Shown here piece by piece: positions 1 through 10,706 of a stretch of DNA of 64,000 bases. The DNA comes from Nocardioides aromaticivorans (GTDB lineage: Bacteria; Actinomycetota; Actinomycetes; Propionibacteriales; Nocardioidaceae). The notes under the pieces are model-generated. The model ran no database searches. It had not been told where the DNA came from and worked only from the letters and a program-made list of their open reading frames with translations. The number at the start of each line of letters is the position of its first letter. Within the stretch, counting starts at the first letter, position 1. A program made the translations under genes and the position numbers. The DNA lies in contig NZ_JACBZM010000001.1 in the NCBI RefSeq assembly GCF_013408525.1, positions 3,038,001-3,102,000 of the forward strand, in the 5' to 3' direction.

Positions 1-1
1 G

Positions 2-1570
2 CCCGACCCCGACGATCCCGAGCAGCGCGTGGCCTTCGGCACGAGCGGTCATCGTGGGTCGTCGCTGCGGACCTCCTTCAACGAGCACCACATCGCCGCG
101 ACGACGCAGGCGATCTGCGAGTACCGCGCCGGCCAGGGCATCACCGGGCCGCTCTTCCTCGGCCGCGACACCCACGCCCTCTCCGAGCCGGCGTGGGCCA
201 CGGCGCTGGAGGTGCTGGCCGGCAACGACGTGACCGTTCTCGTCGACGACCGTGATGGCTACACGCCGACGCCAGCCGTCTCGCACGCGATCCTGAGGGC
301 CAACGCGGGTCGGGCCCCGGCGGCGCCCGGCCTCGCCGACGGCATCGTGGTCACGCCCTCCCACAACCCGCCCGCCGACGGCGGCTTCAAGTACAACCCG
401 CCGCACGGCGGCCCCGCCGACACCGACGCGACCTCGGTCATCGCGCAGCGCGCCAACGAGCTGATCGCGGCCGGGCTCACCGGCGTACGCCGGGTGCCGT
501 TCGCGCGCGCTCGGGCCGCCGCGTCGGCGTACGACTTCATGGGCACGTACGTCGACGACCTTCCGTCGGTGCTCGACCTCGACCGGGTCCGTGACGCCGG
601 CGTCCGGATCGGCGCCGACCCGCTGGGCGGAGCCAGCGTCGCCTACTGGGCCGAGATCGCCGAGCGGCACCGGCTCGACCTCACGGTCGTCAACCCCCTC
701 GTCGACCCGACCTGGCGGTTCATGACGCTCGACTGGGACGGCAGGATCCGGATGGACTGCTCGTCCCCGGCCGCCATGGCCTCGCTGATCGGGCTGATGG
801 CCGGCGGCGACCGCTACGACCTCGCCACCGGCAACGACGCCGACGCCGACCGGCACGGCATCGTCACGCCCGACGGCGGCCTGCTCAACCCCAACCACTT
901 CCTCGCCGTGGCCATCGGCCACCTGTTCGGCGGCGCCCGGCCCGACTGGCCGGCGCGCGCGAGGATCGGGAAGACGCTCGTCTCGTCGTCGATGATCGAC
1001 CGGGTGGGAGCGGACGTGGGGAGGCCGGTCGTCGAGGTGCCGGTCGGGTTCAAGTGGTTCGTGCCGGGGCTGCTCGACGGCAGCTTCGGCTTCGGCGGCG
1101 AGGAGTCGGCCGGCGCGTCCTTCCTGCGCCGGGACGGGTCGACGTGGACGACCGACAAGGACGGCATCCTGCTCGCCCTCCTCGCCTCGGAGATCCTCGC
1201 TGCCACCGGCTCCACGCCGAGTGAGCTGTACGCCGACCTGGTGGCGCGCCACGGCGACCCGGCCTACGCCCGGGTGGACGCGCCCGCCGACCGCACCCAG
1301 AAGGCGAAGCTGGCCGCTCTCTCGCCCGACGACGTCACCGCCACGGAGCTGGCGGGCGAGCCGATCGTCGCGCGGCTGACGGCGGCGCCCGGCAACGGTG
1401 CGCCGATCGGCGGGCTCAAGGTGACGACCGCGTCGGCGTGGTTCGCGGCGCGCCCCTCGGGCACCGAGGACGTCTACAAGATCTATGCGGAGTCCTTCCG
1501 CGGCCCCGAGCACCTCGCCGAGGTGCAGGCCGAGGCCCGCGAGGTCGTGGCCGCGGCGCTCGGCTCCTGA
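2..1570 (+). CDS. pgm: Phosphoglucomutase (alpha-D-glucose phosphate-specific), 5' end cut by window edge
   Basis: Interconverts glucose-1-phosphate and glucose-6-phosphate, feeding the glgC-glgA genes that converge on it. The frame is open from base 2: residues PDPDDPEQR precede [12 protein letters not shown]. That matches the interior of actinobacterial Pgm, so the GTG at 29 is not the start and roughly 30-35 N-terminal residues lie outside the window. About 523 codons are visible, against roughly 545 in the family. Hallmarks seen are the catalytic phosphoserine loop TPSHNPP, the metal-binding loop [10 protein letters not shown], the sugar-binding loop GEESAGASF, and the phosphate-binding RPSGTED near the C-terminus. 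It ends 38 bases before the convergent glgA stop codon. Confidence 0.96.
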   Translation, partial: PDPDDPEQRVAFGTSGHRGSSLRTSFNEHHIAATTQAICEYRAGQGITGPLFLGRDTHALSEPAWATALEVLAGNDVTVLVDDRDGYTPTPAVSHAILRANAGRAPAAPGLADGIVVTPSHNPPADGGFKYNPPHGGPADTDATSVIAQRANELIAAGLTGVRRVPFARARAAASAYDFMGTYVDDLPSVLDLDRVRDAGVRIGADPLGGASVAYWAEIAERHRLDLTVVNPLVDPTWRFMTLDWDGRIRMDCSSPAAMASLIGLMAGGDRYDLATGNDADADRHGIVTPDGGLLNPNHFLAVAIGHLFGGARPDWPARARIGKTLVSSSMIDRVGADVGRPVVEVPVGFKWFVPGLLDGSFGFGGEESAGASFLRRDGSTWTTDKDGILLALLASEILAATGSTPSELYADLVARHGDPAYARVDAPADRTQKAKLAALSPDDVTATELAGEPIVARLTAAPGNGAPIGGLKVTTASAWFAARPSGTEDVYKIYAESFRGPEHLAEVQAEAREVVAAALGS

Positions 1571-1585
1571 CCGGTCGAGCACCCG

Positions 1586-1621
1586 GGCGAGCAGCTCAGG
1601 CGAGCAGCTCAGGCGAGCAGC
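1586..1621. repeat. 13-bp tandem repeat, about 2.8 copies, at the glgA 3' end
   Basis: GGCGAGCAGCTCA occurs at 1586-1598 and 1599-1611, with a partial third copy from 1612. On the minus strand each unit reads Leu-Leu-Ala-stop, so the last codons and stop codon of glgA are copied downstream of the gene. It lies in the short gap between the convergent pgm and glgA genes. Confidence 0.8.
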
Positions 1622-2766
1622 GAGGAGTACAACTCCACCGTGCGGGCCGCGATCGGCTCCCACCCGAAGGCGTCGGTCGCGCGCGCCCTGCCGGCCGCGC
1701 CGAGGGCGCGGGCCCGCTCGGGGTCGGCGACGAGCGTGTTGGCGGCCGCCGCGAACCCGCGCTCGAAGTCCTCGGGCGCCGCGGGGTCGTAGTCGACGAG
1801 GAGCCCGGTCTCGCCGTCCACCACGACGTCCGGGATGCCGCCCACCCGGCTGGCGACGACGGCGGTGCCGCAGGCCATCGCCTCGAGGTTGACGATGCCG
1901 AGCGGCTCGTAGACCGACGGGCAGCAGAAGAACAGCGCGTGGCTGAGGACCTGGCGCACGTCGCCCGGCGGCAGCATCTCGGAGACCACGAAGACGCCCG
2001 TACGCCGGGCGTGGAGCTCGGCGATGGCGGCGTCCGTCTCCGCCTTGAGCTCCGGGGTGTCCGCGGCTCCCGCGAGCAGCACGAGCTGGATCTCCGGCGC
2101 GAAGTCCAGCGCCGCCCGCAGGAGGTGCGCGACGCCCTTCTGCCGGGTGATCCGGCCGACGAAGGCGGCGTAGGGCCGGTCGGGGTCGACACCCAGTCGG
2201 TCGAGCGTGTCCCGCGACGGGTCCGGGTGGTAGAGGTCGGCGTCGATCCCGTTGTGGATCACGTGGACCCGCGACGGGTCGACCGCCGGGTAGGCGCGCA
2301 GGACGTCGTCGTGCATCGCCCGGCTGACCGCGACGACCGCGTCGGCGGACTCGTACGCCGTGCGCTCGGCCCAGCTCGAGAGGGCATAGCCGCCGCCCAG
2401 CTGCTCGGCCTTCCACGGCCGGTCCGGCTCGAGCGAGTGGGCGGTGATGACGTGCGGGACGCCGTAGAGCAGCTTGGCCCAGTGGCCGGCCATGGCGGCG
2501 TACCAGGTGTGGGAGTGCACGATCGCCGCGCCCTCGCAGGCGGCGGTCATCGCGAGGTCGGTGGAGAACACGCGCAGCGCGGGGTTGGCGTCGCTGAGGC
2601 GGGCGTCCTTCTCGGAGTGCGCGGTCGCGCCCGGGCGGGGCTCGCCCATGCACTGCACCCCGACGTCGACGAGCTTGCGCAGCTCGCGGACCAGGAAGTC
2701 GACGTGGACCCCCGCGCCGCCGTACACGTCGGGCGGGAACTCGCGGGTGAGGATCTCGACGCGCAT
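1609..2766 (-). CDS. glgA: GT4 glycogen synthase / alpha-maltose-1-phosphate synthase (GlgA/GlgM type)
   Basis: A retaining GT4 glycosyltransferase of 385 residues that uses ADP-glucose. Proteins of this actinobacterial type were named GlgA; the mycobacterial homologue is now known as GlgM, which makes maltose-1-phosphate for alpha-glucan synthesis, so either product is possible here. The start is ATG at 2766, giving MRVEILTREFPPDVYGG, the donor-site KTGG-equivalent loop. A longer in-frame extension overlaps glgC and is rejected. Other marks are VGRITRQKG and the GT4 E-x7-E loop in YEPLGIVNLEAMACG. It begins 11 bases after the glgC stop, so the two form one operon. It converges on pgm. Confidence 0.93.
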   Translation of the reverse strand: MRVEILTREFPPDVYGGAGVHVDFLVRELRKLVDVGVQCMGEPRPGATAHSEKDARLSDANPALRVFSTDLAMTAACEGAAIVHSHTWYAAMAGHWAKLLYGVPHVITAHSLEPDRPWKAEQLGGGYALSSWAERTAYESADAVVAVSRAMHDDVLRAYPAVDPSRVHVIHNGIDADLYHPDPSRDTLDRLGVDPDRPYAAFVGRITRQKGVAHLLRAALDFAPEIQLVLLAGAADTPELKAETDAAIAELHARRTGVFVVSEMLPPGDVRQVLSHALFFCCPSVYEPLGIVNLEAMACGTAVVASRVGGIPDVVVDGETGLLVDYDPAAPEDFERGFAAAANTLVADPERARALGAAGRARATDAFGWEPIAARTVELYSSLLA

Positions 2767-2777
2767 CTCGGCGGGGC

Positions 2778-3986
2778 TCACAGCACGTGGCCCTTGCCGA
2801 TCGCGACGACGCCCCCGGGGCTGACGGAGAACCCGCGACGGAGGTCCTCGTCCCGGTCGATGCCGATGAGGGTGCCGGGCGGGACGGTGACGTTCTTGTC
2901 GATGATCGCGTTGCGGATGATCGCGCCCTTGCCGATGAGCACGTTGTCCATCAGCACGGATCGCTGCACCGTCGCGCCCTCCTCGACCCGGCTGTTGGTC
3001 CCGATGACGGAGCTCTCGGTGCTGGCCCCCGAGATGATCGACCCGGCGCTGACGATGGAGTCGCGCACCGTGGCGCCGTGCACGAACTTCGCCCCGGGCA
3101 GCTGGGCGGGCAGCGAGTAGATCGGCCACTCCGCGTTGTAGAGGTTGAAGACCGGCTCGGCGGAGACGAGGTCCAGGTGGGCCTCGTGGTAGGAGTCGAT
3201 GGTGCCGACGTCGCGCCAGTAGCCGCGGTCGCGCTCGGAGGTGCCCGGCACGGAGTTGTGCTTGAAGTCGTAGACCGCGGCCATCCTCCTGCGGACGAGT
3301 GCGGGCACGATGTCCCCGCCCATGTCGTGCTTGGAGGCCGGGTCGGCGGCGTCCGCCTCGAGCGCCTCGATGAGGACCTCGGTGCTGAAGACGTAGTTGC
3401 CCATCGAGGCGAGCACCTCGTCGGGGGAGTCCGGGAGGCCGGGCGGGTCGGCGGGCTTCTCGAGGAACTCGTCGATCGCCACGCCGTCGGCGCCGACCTT
3501 GATGACGCCGAACTGGTCGGCCTGGGCGCGGGGCACCCGGATGCCGGCGACCGTGACGCCTGCCCCCGAGGCGAGGTGGGCGTCGACCATCTCGCGGGCG
3601 TTCATGCGGTAGACGTGGTCGGCGCCGAACACGACGATGACGTCGGGCCGCTCGTCGACGATCAGGTTCATCGACTGGTAGATCGCATCGGCGCTGCCCA
3701 TGTACCACTGCTTGCCGCGACGCTGCTGCGCCGGCACGGGGGTGACGTAGTTGCCGAGCATGCTGGACATCCGCCAGGTCAGCGAGATGTGCCGGTCGAG
3801 CGAGTGCGACTTGTACTGGGTGAGCACGGCGCACTTGAGGAACCCGGAGTTGATGAGGTTCGACAGCGCGAAGTCGATCAGCCGGAAGCTCCCCGCGAAC
3901 GGTACGGCGGGCTTCGCCCGGTCCTCGGTCAGGGGCATCAGCCGCTTGCCCTCGCCGCCGGCGAGCACGATGCTCAGCACCTTCAT
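2778..3986 (-). CDS. glgC: Glucose-1-phosphate adenylyltransferase (ADP-glucose pyrophosphorylase)
   Basis: Makes ADP-glucose from glucose-1-phosphate and ATP, the committed step of bacterial glycogen synthesis. The protein has 402 residues, the normal size. The N-terminal nucleotidyltransferase core carries [13 protein letters not shown] and the KPAVPF loop; the C-terminal third is a left-handed beta-helix rich in isoleucine/valine hexapeptides ([15 protein letters not shown]). First gene of the glgC-glgA operon, with a purine-rich ribosome binding site upstream (GGAGGAGCACGACG read on the minus strand). It is divergent from the ROK regulator at 4230, with about 240 bases of shared upstream DNA. 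Confidence 0.97.
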   Translation of the reverse strand: MKVLSIVLAGGEGKRLMPLTEDRAKPAVPFAGSFRLIDFALSNLINSGFLKCAVLTQYKSHSLDRHISLTWRMSSMLGNYVTPVPAQQRRGKQWYMGSADAIYQSMNLIVDERPDVIVVFGADHVYRMNAREMVDAHLASGAGVTVAGIRVPRAQADQFGVIKVGADGVAIDEFLEKPADPPGLPDSPDEVLASMGNYVFSTEVLIEALEADAADPASKHDMGGDIVPALVRRRMAAVYDFKHNSVPGTSERDRGYWRDVGTIDSYHEAHLDLVSAEPVFNLYNAEWPIYSLPAQLPGAKFVHGATVRDSIVSAGSIISGASTESSVIGTNSRVEEGATVQRSVLMDNVLIGKGAIIRNAIIDKNVTVPPGTLIGIDRDEDLRRGFSVSPGGVVAIGKGHVL

Positions 3987-4028
3987 CGTCGTGCTCCTCC
4001 GCTGCCGGTGGGGTGCGCGCCTCGCGCA

Positions 4029-4047
4029 GTGACGTGATCGGCGTCAC
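4029..4047. promoter_or_regulatory. Inverted repeat in the glgC / ROK divergent intergenic region
   Basis: GTGACG at 4029-4034 and CGTCAC at 4042-4047 form 6-bp arms spaced by 7 bases. It lies between divergent genes, about 45 bases upstream of glgC, so an operator is possible. The arms are short, and no other copy was found. The rest of the 3987-4229 gap shows nothing I can name. Confidence 0.3.
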
Positions 4048-4229
4048 ATCGGCAGCGTACCCACCTGCCGTCCGACGGCTGCCGGGATTGACGCTCACCT
4101 GCCGTCTCTACCGGTCCGGCGTCGGGCGGCCCGAGGTGCTCCGGTGGAGTCCTCGGGCGGTCCGTCGACCGGTTGCGGCGCGGACGAGCGCCGTCCGTGC
4201 GGTTGGTGGGCTGTGCGATCTTGAGGTGC

Positions 4230-5360
4230 GTGACGACCGGGCTCGACGGCGACGTGCTGCGGCGGCTCCGCGACGCGGGGCCGCAGACCAAGTCACAGCT
4301 CGCGGAGTGGCTGGGCGTGCCGCGGACCACCCTCACCACCTCGCTGCAGTCGCTCGCGGCCTCCGGCCACATCGAGGACGGGCCGCTCGCGCCCAGCTCC
4401 GGTGGCCGGCGCTCGGTGACGGTGCGCACGACGTCCGACCGCGTCGTGGTCGCGCTCTCCCTGGGTGAGCGCCGGGTGCGGATCGCCGTCCTCGACGGGC
4501 ACCTCGCGATCGAGAGCGGCGTGAGCATCGACCTGCAGGACCGCGGGACGGACCCGGACCCGATCACGGCCACCGTCCGGCGCGCGACCGAGCAGGTCCT
4601 CGCCGGCCGCGTCCCGGTGGCGTTCGGCATCGCTGCCGCCGGATCCGCACCCCTGACACCCGAGGACCTGGCCGACTTCCTCGAGGAGGACTATCCCGGT
4701 ACGCCGGTGGCGACCATCCCCGCCGTCCGCGCCATGGCGCTGGGGGAGCACCGCTCGGGCGAGGCCCGCGGCATCGACGACTTCGTGGCCGTGCGCCTCG
4801 GCGACACCGTCACCGTGGCCACGATGGCGGGCGGGCACCTGAGCGCCGGCGGCTCGGGTCGGGCCGGCGAGATCGGCCACCTCCGCGTCGAGGAGTTCGG
4901 GCCGGCCTGCGTGTGCGGCCTGACCGGCTGCCTCGACTCCTTCGTCAGCTCGGTGGCGCTGGTGGCGCAGGCGACCGACCTCGCCCAGCGCGGGCGGTCG
5001 GGCACCCTCGCCAACGTGCTCGCGCGCTCGGGCGCGCTCGACCTCGCCGACCTGGTCGCGGCCGGCCGCGCCGGTGACCCGGCCGTGGCGCAGCTGGCCC
5101 GCGAGCTCGGTCAGCGGCTGGGCGGCGTGCTCGCCACCCTCGTCGCCCAGGGCGACCCGCTGCGCGTGGTCATCGGAGGACCGGTGGCCGCCCTCGGGGC
5201 CCACGTGCTCGGGGACCTGCGGACCACCGTCTACCGGCTGGCGCCGGCGCGGTTGGCCGAGAACCTCGACATCGTGCTCAGCGAGCTCGGCGACCACGCC
5301 GTCCTCATCGGCGCCGGTTCGACGGCGTGGGAGGCGTGGATCGCGGCGCTCGGACGCTGA
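4230..5360 (+). CDS. ROK-family transcriptional regulator (HTH plus ROK sugar-kinase-like domain)
   Basis: A 376-residue regulator. Residues about 1-55 form a MarR/winged-helix HTH (SQLAEWLGVPRTTLTTSLQSL), followed by a ROK domain with the zinc motif CVCGLTGC and the GEIGH loop that coordinates it. Start: GTG at 4230 (MTTGLDGDVLRRL), preceded by a weak GAGG. An upstream ATG at 4173 would add a low-similarity extension. ROK regulators usually repress sugar genes and respond to a sugar or sugar phosphate. Its target is unknown; the neighbours suggest glycogen genes on one side or the sugar importer on the other. A perfect palindrome lies just after its stop (5372-5392). Confidence 0.88.
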   Translation: MTTGLDGDVLRRLRDAGPQTKSQLAEWLGVPRTTLTTSLQSLAASGHIEDGPLAPSSGGRRSVTVRTTSDRVVVALSLGERRVRIAVLDGHLAIESGVSIDLQDRGTDPDPITATVRRATEQVLAGRVPVAFGIAAAGSAPLTPEDLADFLEEDYPGTPVATIPAVRAMALGEHRSGEARGIDDFVAVRLGDTVTVATMAGGHLSAGGSGRAGEIGHLRVEEFGPACVCGLTGCLDSFVSSVALVAQATDLAQRGRSGTLANVLARSGALDLADLVAAGRAGDPAVAQLARELGQRLGGVLATLVAQGDPLRVVIGGPVAALGAHVLGDLRTTVYRLAPARLAENLDIVLSELGDHAVLIGAGSTAWEAWIAALGR

Positions 5361-5371
5361 TCCCGGACAAC

Positions 5372-5392
5372 TTGTGACGATTCTCGTCACAA
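5372..5392. promoter_or_regulatory. Perfect 9-bp-arm palindrome downstream of the first ROK gene
   Basis: TTGTGACGA (5372-5380), TTC spacer, TCGTCACAA (5384-5392). All nine pairs match. There is no T-run, so an operator is as likely as a terminator. It lies in the 307-base gap between two same-strand ROK genes, upstream of the second. The remainder of that gap contains only the XylR-like site at 5473 and the GAGAGGAGG ribosome binding site at 5655-5663. Confidence 0.5.
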
Positions 5393-5472
5393 TGGTGAGA
5401 GGGTTCGTCAGAAGTCGGGAATTCGTCCCGGGCATCTTGCTCAGGTGCCTTGCCGCCCTTCGTTGAGCCGCC

Positions 5473-5498
5473 TTAGTTTGGGCGTCGCCCCAACAAAC
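5473..5498. promoter_or_regulatory. XylR/ROK-type operator candidate
   Basis: TTAGTTTGGGCG followed by TC and then GCCCCAACAAAC forms an imperfect inverted repeat. The outer TTAGTTT and CAACAAA halves are strikingly like the Bacillus XylR operator halves (TTAGTTT...CAACAAACTAA), as I remember them. It is AT-richer than its surroundings and lies 170 bases upstream of a ROK repressor that heads a sugar ABC operon, in a locus with xylA and xylB. Autoregulation by the ROK protein at 5668 is the simplest reading. Confidence 0.5.
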
Positions 5499-5667
5499 AG
5501 GTGACCACGGTCACACAGCCGGGGCACAGCAGCAGGACCGCCTCGCGCATCTCGGGCGCACCGGTCCTGCCACCCCCCAACTCCCACCCCCACCGTCGCC
5601 GACGCCTGCCGTCGGCGCTCTTCTGAGCGCGCCCGCCGGCGTACAGCCCTGCCCGAGAGGAGGCATC

Positions 5668-6914
5668 GTGTCGACCCTCAGCCACACCGCGGACCACAGC
5701 CTCGCCAACCCCGACGTCCGTCGGTCCAACCTCGGCCTGGCGCTGCGCCACCTCCGCGACCACGGGGCGCGGTCACGGGCCGCCCTGGCCGTCGAGCTCG
5801 GCATGACCCGGTCGACGGTCTCCAACCTGGTGAGCGAGCTGATCGAGCGCGGGCTCGTCAGCGACGGGCAGCTGGTGCAGAACACCGTCGGCCGGCCGAG
5901 CACCGCTGTCGAGCTCGACGGCCGCACGGTCTGCGGCATCGGGGCCGAGATCAACGTCAACCACGTCTCCACGATGGCCCTCGACCTGCGCGGCGAGGTG
6001 GTCGAGGAGCGCAAGCTCGCGCTCGACGCCCGCTCGCTCGACGCGGAGCGGGTGCTGTCCCACCTCGCCGACCTGGTCCGCGAGACGGTCGCCGGCCTCG
6101 GGCAGGCCGGCGCCACGCCCGTGGGCCTCACGGTCGGCGTCGCCGGGCTCTACGACCAGACGAGGGACCTGCTCAGCCACGGCCCCAACCTCGGTTGGTA
6201 CGACGTCCCGGTCGGGTCGATCCTCCGTGAGGAGCTCGGGAGCGCCTACCCGATCGTCGTCGACAACGAGGGCAACCTGGCGGCGACCGCCGAGGTCACC
6301 CCGGGCGACCCGGCGCGCCAGGACATCCTCGTCCTGCACGGCGAGGTCGGTGTCGGCGGCGGCATCGTCACCGGAGGCCGCCTGCTGCGGGGCAGCCACG
6401 GCTACGCCGGCGAGTTCGGCCACATGATGGTCGACCCGCGCGGGCGCCAGTGCGGCTGCGGACGGCAGGGCTGCTGGGAGACCGTGAGCGGCCTGCGGGC
6501 CCTGATCGAGAAGGCCGCGGACCCCGACGACCCGATCCGCAACGCGAGCATGGACATCGACGACCGCCTCGCCGAGATCAACCGCAGGGCCGACCTCCGC
6601 GACGCGCGGACCCTGGCCGCCCTCGAGGAGGTCGGCGCCTGGGTCGGGGTGGGCGCATCGATCCTGGCCAACACGCTGAACCCGGCCACCATCGTGCTGA
6701 CCGGCTACTACGCCGCCGTCGGCCACCACATGCGCCCGGCGATCGAGCGCGAGCTCGGCGCGGGCGTGGTCGCCCCCGGTGCCGGCGGCACCCGGGTCGA
6801 GCTGTCGACCCTCGGCTTCAGCGCCGCCGTGCGCGGCGGCGCGACCGCATCCCTCGAGGTGGTCTTCGCCGACCCCACCCGAGTGGCCCGTCGATCGGCG
6901 ACAGGAGACGCGAA

Positions 6915-6918
<4 letters not shown>
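5668..6918 (+). CDS. ROK-family repressor (XylR-like), first gene of the sugar ABC operon
   Basis: A 416-residue ROK regulator. Its N-terminal winged helix (SRAALAVELGMTRSTVSNLVSELIERGLV, residues about 32-60) is followed by the GRPS wing and a full ROK domain with GEFGHMMVD and the zinc motif CGCGRQGC. The start is GTG at 5668, with a strong GAGAGGAGG ribosome binding site 4-5 bases upstream. Its stop overlaps the GTG of the ABC ATPase (GTGA), so it is cotranscribed with the importer. XylR-type ROK repressors release DNA when the sugar binds. The effector could be xylose given xylA and xylB in the locus, but that is inferred from context. Confidence 0.93.
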
Positions 6919-8458
<1,540 letters not shown>

Positions 8459-8462
<4 letters not shown>

Positions 8463-9529
8463 GCGACCAGACCACCAGCGCCGCCGTACCGGCCGTCGCC
8501 TCGACCGAGTCGTCGCAGGCCATGGACGCCCACGGGTCGCACCGCACCAAGGGGAGCACGACGACGTGGCTGGCCGAGGCGGGCTTCTTCCGCATGCTCG
8601 GCCTGATCATCGCGCTCGCGCTGCTGTGCATCGTCGGGGCGGTGACGGCGGGCGACCGGTTCGTCGACAGCGACAACCTGCTCACCATCCTGCGACTCTC
8701 CACGGTGATCGGCGTGGTCGCGATCGGGATGACCTTCGTGATCACGGGCGGCGGTATCGACCTGTCGGTCGGCGCGATCCTCGCCCTCTCCTCCGTGTGG
8801 GCGACCACGCTCGCGACGCGGCAGATGGCCCAGGACACGCACTGGATCGTGATGGTGCTGACCGCCCTCGCGGTCGGCGCCGGGTGCGGTCTCGTGAACG
8901 GCGTCCTGATCGCCTACGGCAAGGTGGTCGCCTTCATCGCCACGCTGGCGATGTTCGTCTCCGCCCGCGGGCTGGCGGAGATCATCTCAGAGAAGAAGAC
9001 GCAGATCGCCACGGACGTCCCGGGGTACTTCGACTTCTTCACCGCCAAGCCGCTCGGCATCGACATGTCCATCTGGATCTTCGCCGTGGTCGCCGTCGCT
9101 GGCTGGGTCCTGCTCAACCGCACGACCTTCGGCCGTCGTACCTTCGCGGTCGGCGGCAACCCGGAGGCCGCCCGCCTGGCCGGCATCAACGTGCGTCGCC
9201 ACACCGTGCTGCTCTACGTCCTGGTCGGCGTCTGCTGCGCCATCGGCGCCCTGCTCATCGTCGCCCGCACCACGACCGGGTCCTCGACGCACGGCCAGCT
9301 GCTCGAGCTGGACGCGATCGCCGCCGTGGTCATCGGCGGCACGCTCCTGGCCGGCGGCCGCGGCACCATCACCGGCACCGTCCTGGGCGTCCTCATCTTC
9401 ACGACCCTCACCAACGTCTTCACGCTCAACAACAGGGACAACTCGGAGCAGTCCCTGCTCAAGGGCGTGATCATCGTCGCCGCCGTCCTGCTCCAGCAGT
9501 GGTTGGCGTCTCGGAAGAGCACCAACTGA
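8459..9529 (+). CDS. Sugar ABC transporter permease (RbsC/XylH-type)
   Basis: Inner-membrane channel subunit of the CUT2 importer, 356 residues. A polar N-terminal tail of about 45 residues precedes eight to ten hydrophobic segments. The family motif ITGGGIDLSVGAILAL is present, as is the cytoplasmic coupling region AVGGNPEAARLAGINV. The ATG at 8459 overlaps the ATPase stop. The downstream binding protein begins 44 bases later, so all three subunits are in one operon behind the ROK gene. Confidence 0.95.
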
Positions 9530-9573
9530 TCCATCCGCACCACTACCCCTCACGCACCACCAAGGAGCACCAC

Positions 9574-10635
9574 ATGTCCCTCAAGCAGATGTCCGCCGTG
9601 CACAAGAAGGCGGCCGCCGCGCTCGCCGTGGTCGCCGTGCTCGGCCTCAGCGCCTGCACCAGCAACGACCCCGACGACGGCAACGACAACCTCAAGGGCG
9701 GCACGTCCGACGCCGAGGCGGGTTCCAACGACGAGGCCGGCGACAAGATCACGATCGGCTTCTCGGCCCCGGCAGCCGACCACGGCTGGATGGCGTCGAT
9801 CACCGAGTCGACCAAGGCCGTCGCCGAGAACTACGAGGACGTGGAGCTGGTGGTCGCCGAGGGGACCAACGACCCGCAGGTCCAGATCCAGCAGATCGAG
9901 ACCTTCATCAACGACAAGGTCGACGCCATCGTGCTGCTGCCGTTCGACGGCGCCGCGCTGACCCCGATCGCCCTGGAGGCGATGGAGGCCGGCATCCCGG
10001 TCGTCAACGTCGACCGAGAGTTCAACGACCCCAACGCCGCCCGCGTGACGGTGCTCGGCGACAACTACGGCATGGGCGTCTCGGCAGGGGAGTACATCTG
10101 CTCCCAGGCCGGCGACGACTCCGACGCGGTCGTGGCCGAGATCGCGGGCATCGACTCGCTGCCCCTGACCCAGGACCGCAGCAAGGGCTTCAAGGACGCC
10201 CTGAAGGAGTGCGGCCTCGACGTCGACAACCGGGTCGCCGCCGACTTCACCGTCCAGGGTGGCGAGGAGGCCGCGACCAACCTCCTGCAGGCCGCGCCGA
10301 AGATCGACTACCTCTGGAACCACGACGACGACCAGGGTGTCGGCGTCCTCGCGGCGATCGACAACGCCGGTCGCGACGAGTTCGTGATGATCGGCGGCGC
10401 CGGCTCGAAGAACGCCATGGAGGCGATCAAGGCCGGCAACAGCGTGCTCAAGGCGACCGTCATCTACCCGTCCACGCAGGGTGCCGACGGCCTCAAGCTG
10501 GCCCGCCTGCTCGCCCAGGAGAAGTCGGTCGACGACCTCGTCGAGGTCGAGGTGCCGCGCCAGGTCCAGCTCTACGCCCCGGTCGTGACCGCGGACAACG
10601 TCGACAAGTACCTGCCGAGCGCCTTCACGTCCTGA
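9574..10635 (+). CDS. Sugar ABC transporter substrate-binding lipoprotein
   Basis: Extracellular sugar-capturing subunit, 353 residues. A positively charged N-terminus and hydrophobic stretch lead to the lipobox LSAC at about residue 28, then a low-complexity acidic linker and a periplasmic-binding-protein type 1 fold (KITIGFSAPAADHGWMA; PVVNVDREF). Substrate class is ribose, xylose or inositol-like; the sequence alone does not decide. The start has a clear AAGGAG 6 bases upstream. A strong hairpin follows the stop at 10649-10678. Confidence 0.94.
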   Translation: MSLKQMSAVHKKAAAALAVVAVLGLSACTSNDPDDGNDNLKGGTSDAEAGSNDEAGDKITIGFSAPAADHGWMASITESTKAVAENYEDVELVVAEGTNDPQVQIQQIETFINDKVDAIVLLPFDGAALTPIALEAMEAGIPVVNVDREFNDPNAARVTVLGDNYGMGVSAGEYICSQAGDDSDAVVAEIAGIDSLPLTQDRSKGFKDALKECGLDVDNRVAADFTVQGGEEAATNLLQAAPKIDYLWNHDDDQGVGVLAAIDNAGRDEFVMIGGAGSKNAMEAIKAGNSVLKATVIYPSTQGADGLKLARLLAQEKSVDDLVEVEVPRQVQLYAPVVTADNVDKYLPSAFTS

Positions 10636-10648
10636 TCCGTCCTGCTCC

Positions 10649-10678
10649 CCCCGGATCGCGCGGCTGCGCGATCCGGGG
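10649..10678 (+). terminator. 13-bp perfect hairpin after the ABC operon
   Basis: CCCCGGATCGCGC (10649-10661), loop GGCT, GCGCGATCCGGGG (10666-10678), 14 bases after the binding-protein stop. No U-tract follows. In high-GC actinobacteria such stems commonly act as terminators or as RNA-stabilising attenuators that let the binding-protein mRNA outlast the rest. Confidence 0.75.
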
Positions 10679-10706
10679 TGGGCACCTGCCAGAAAACAGG
10701 TGAGCC

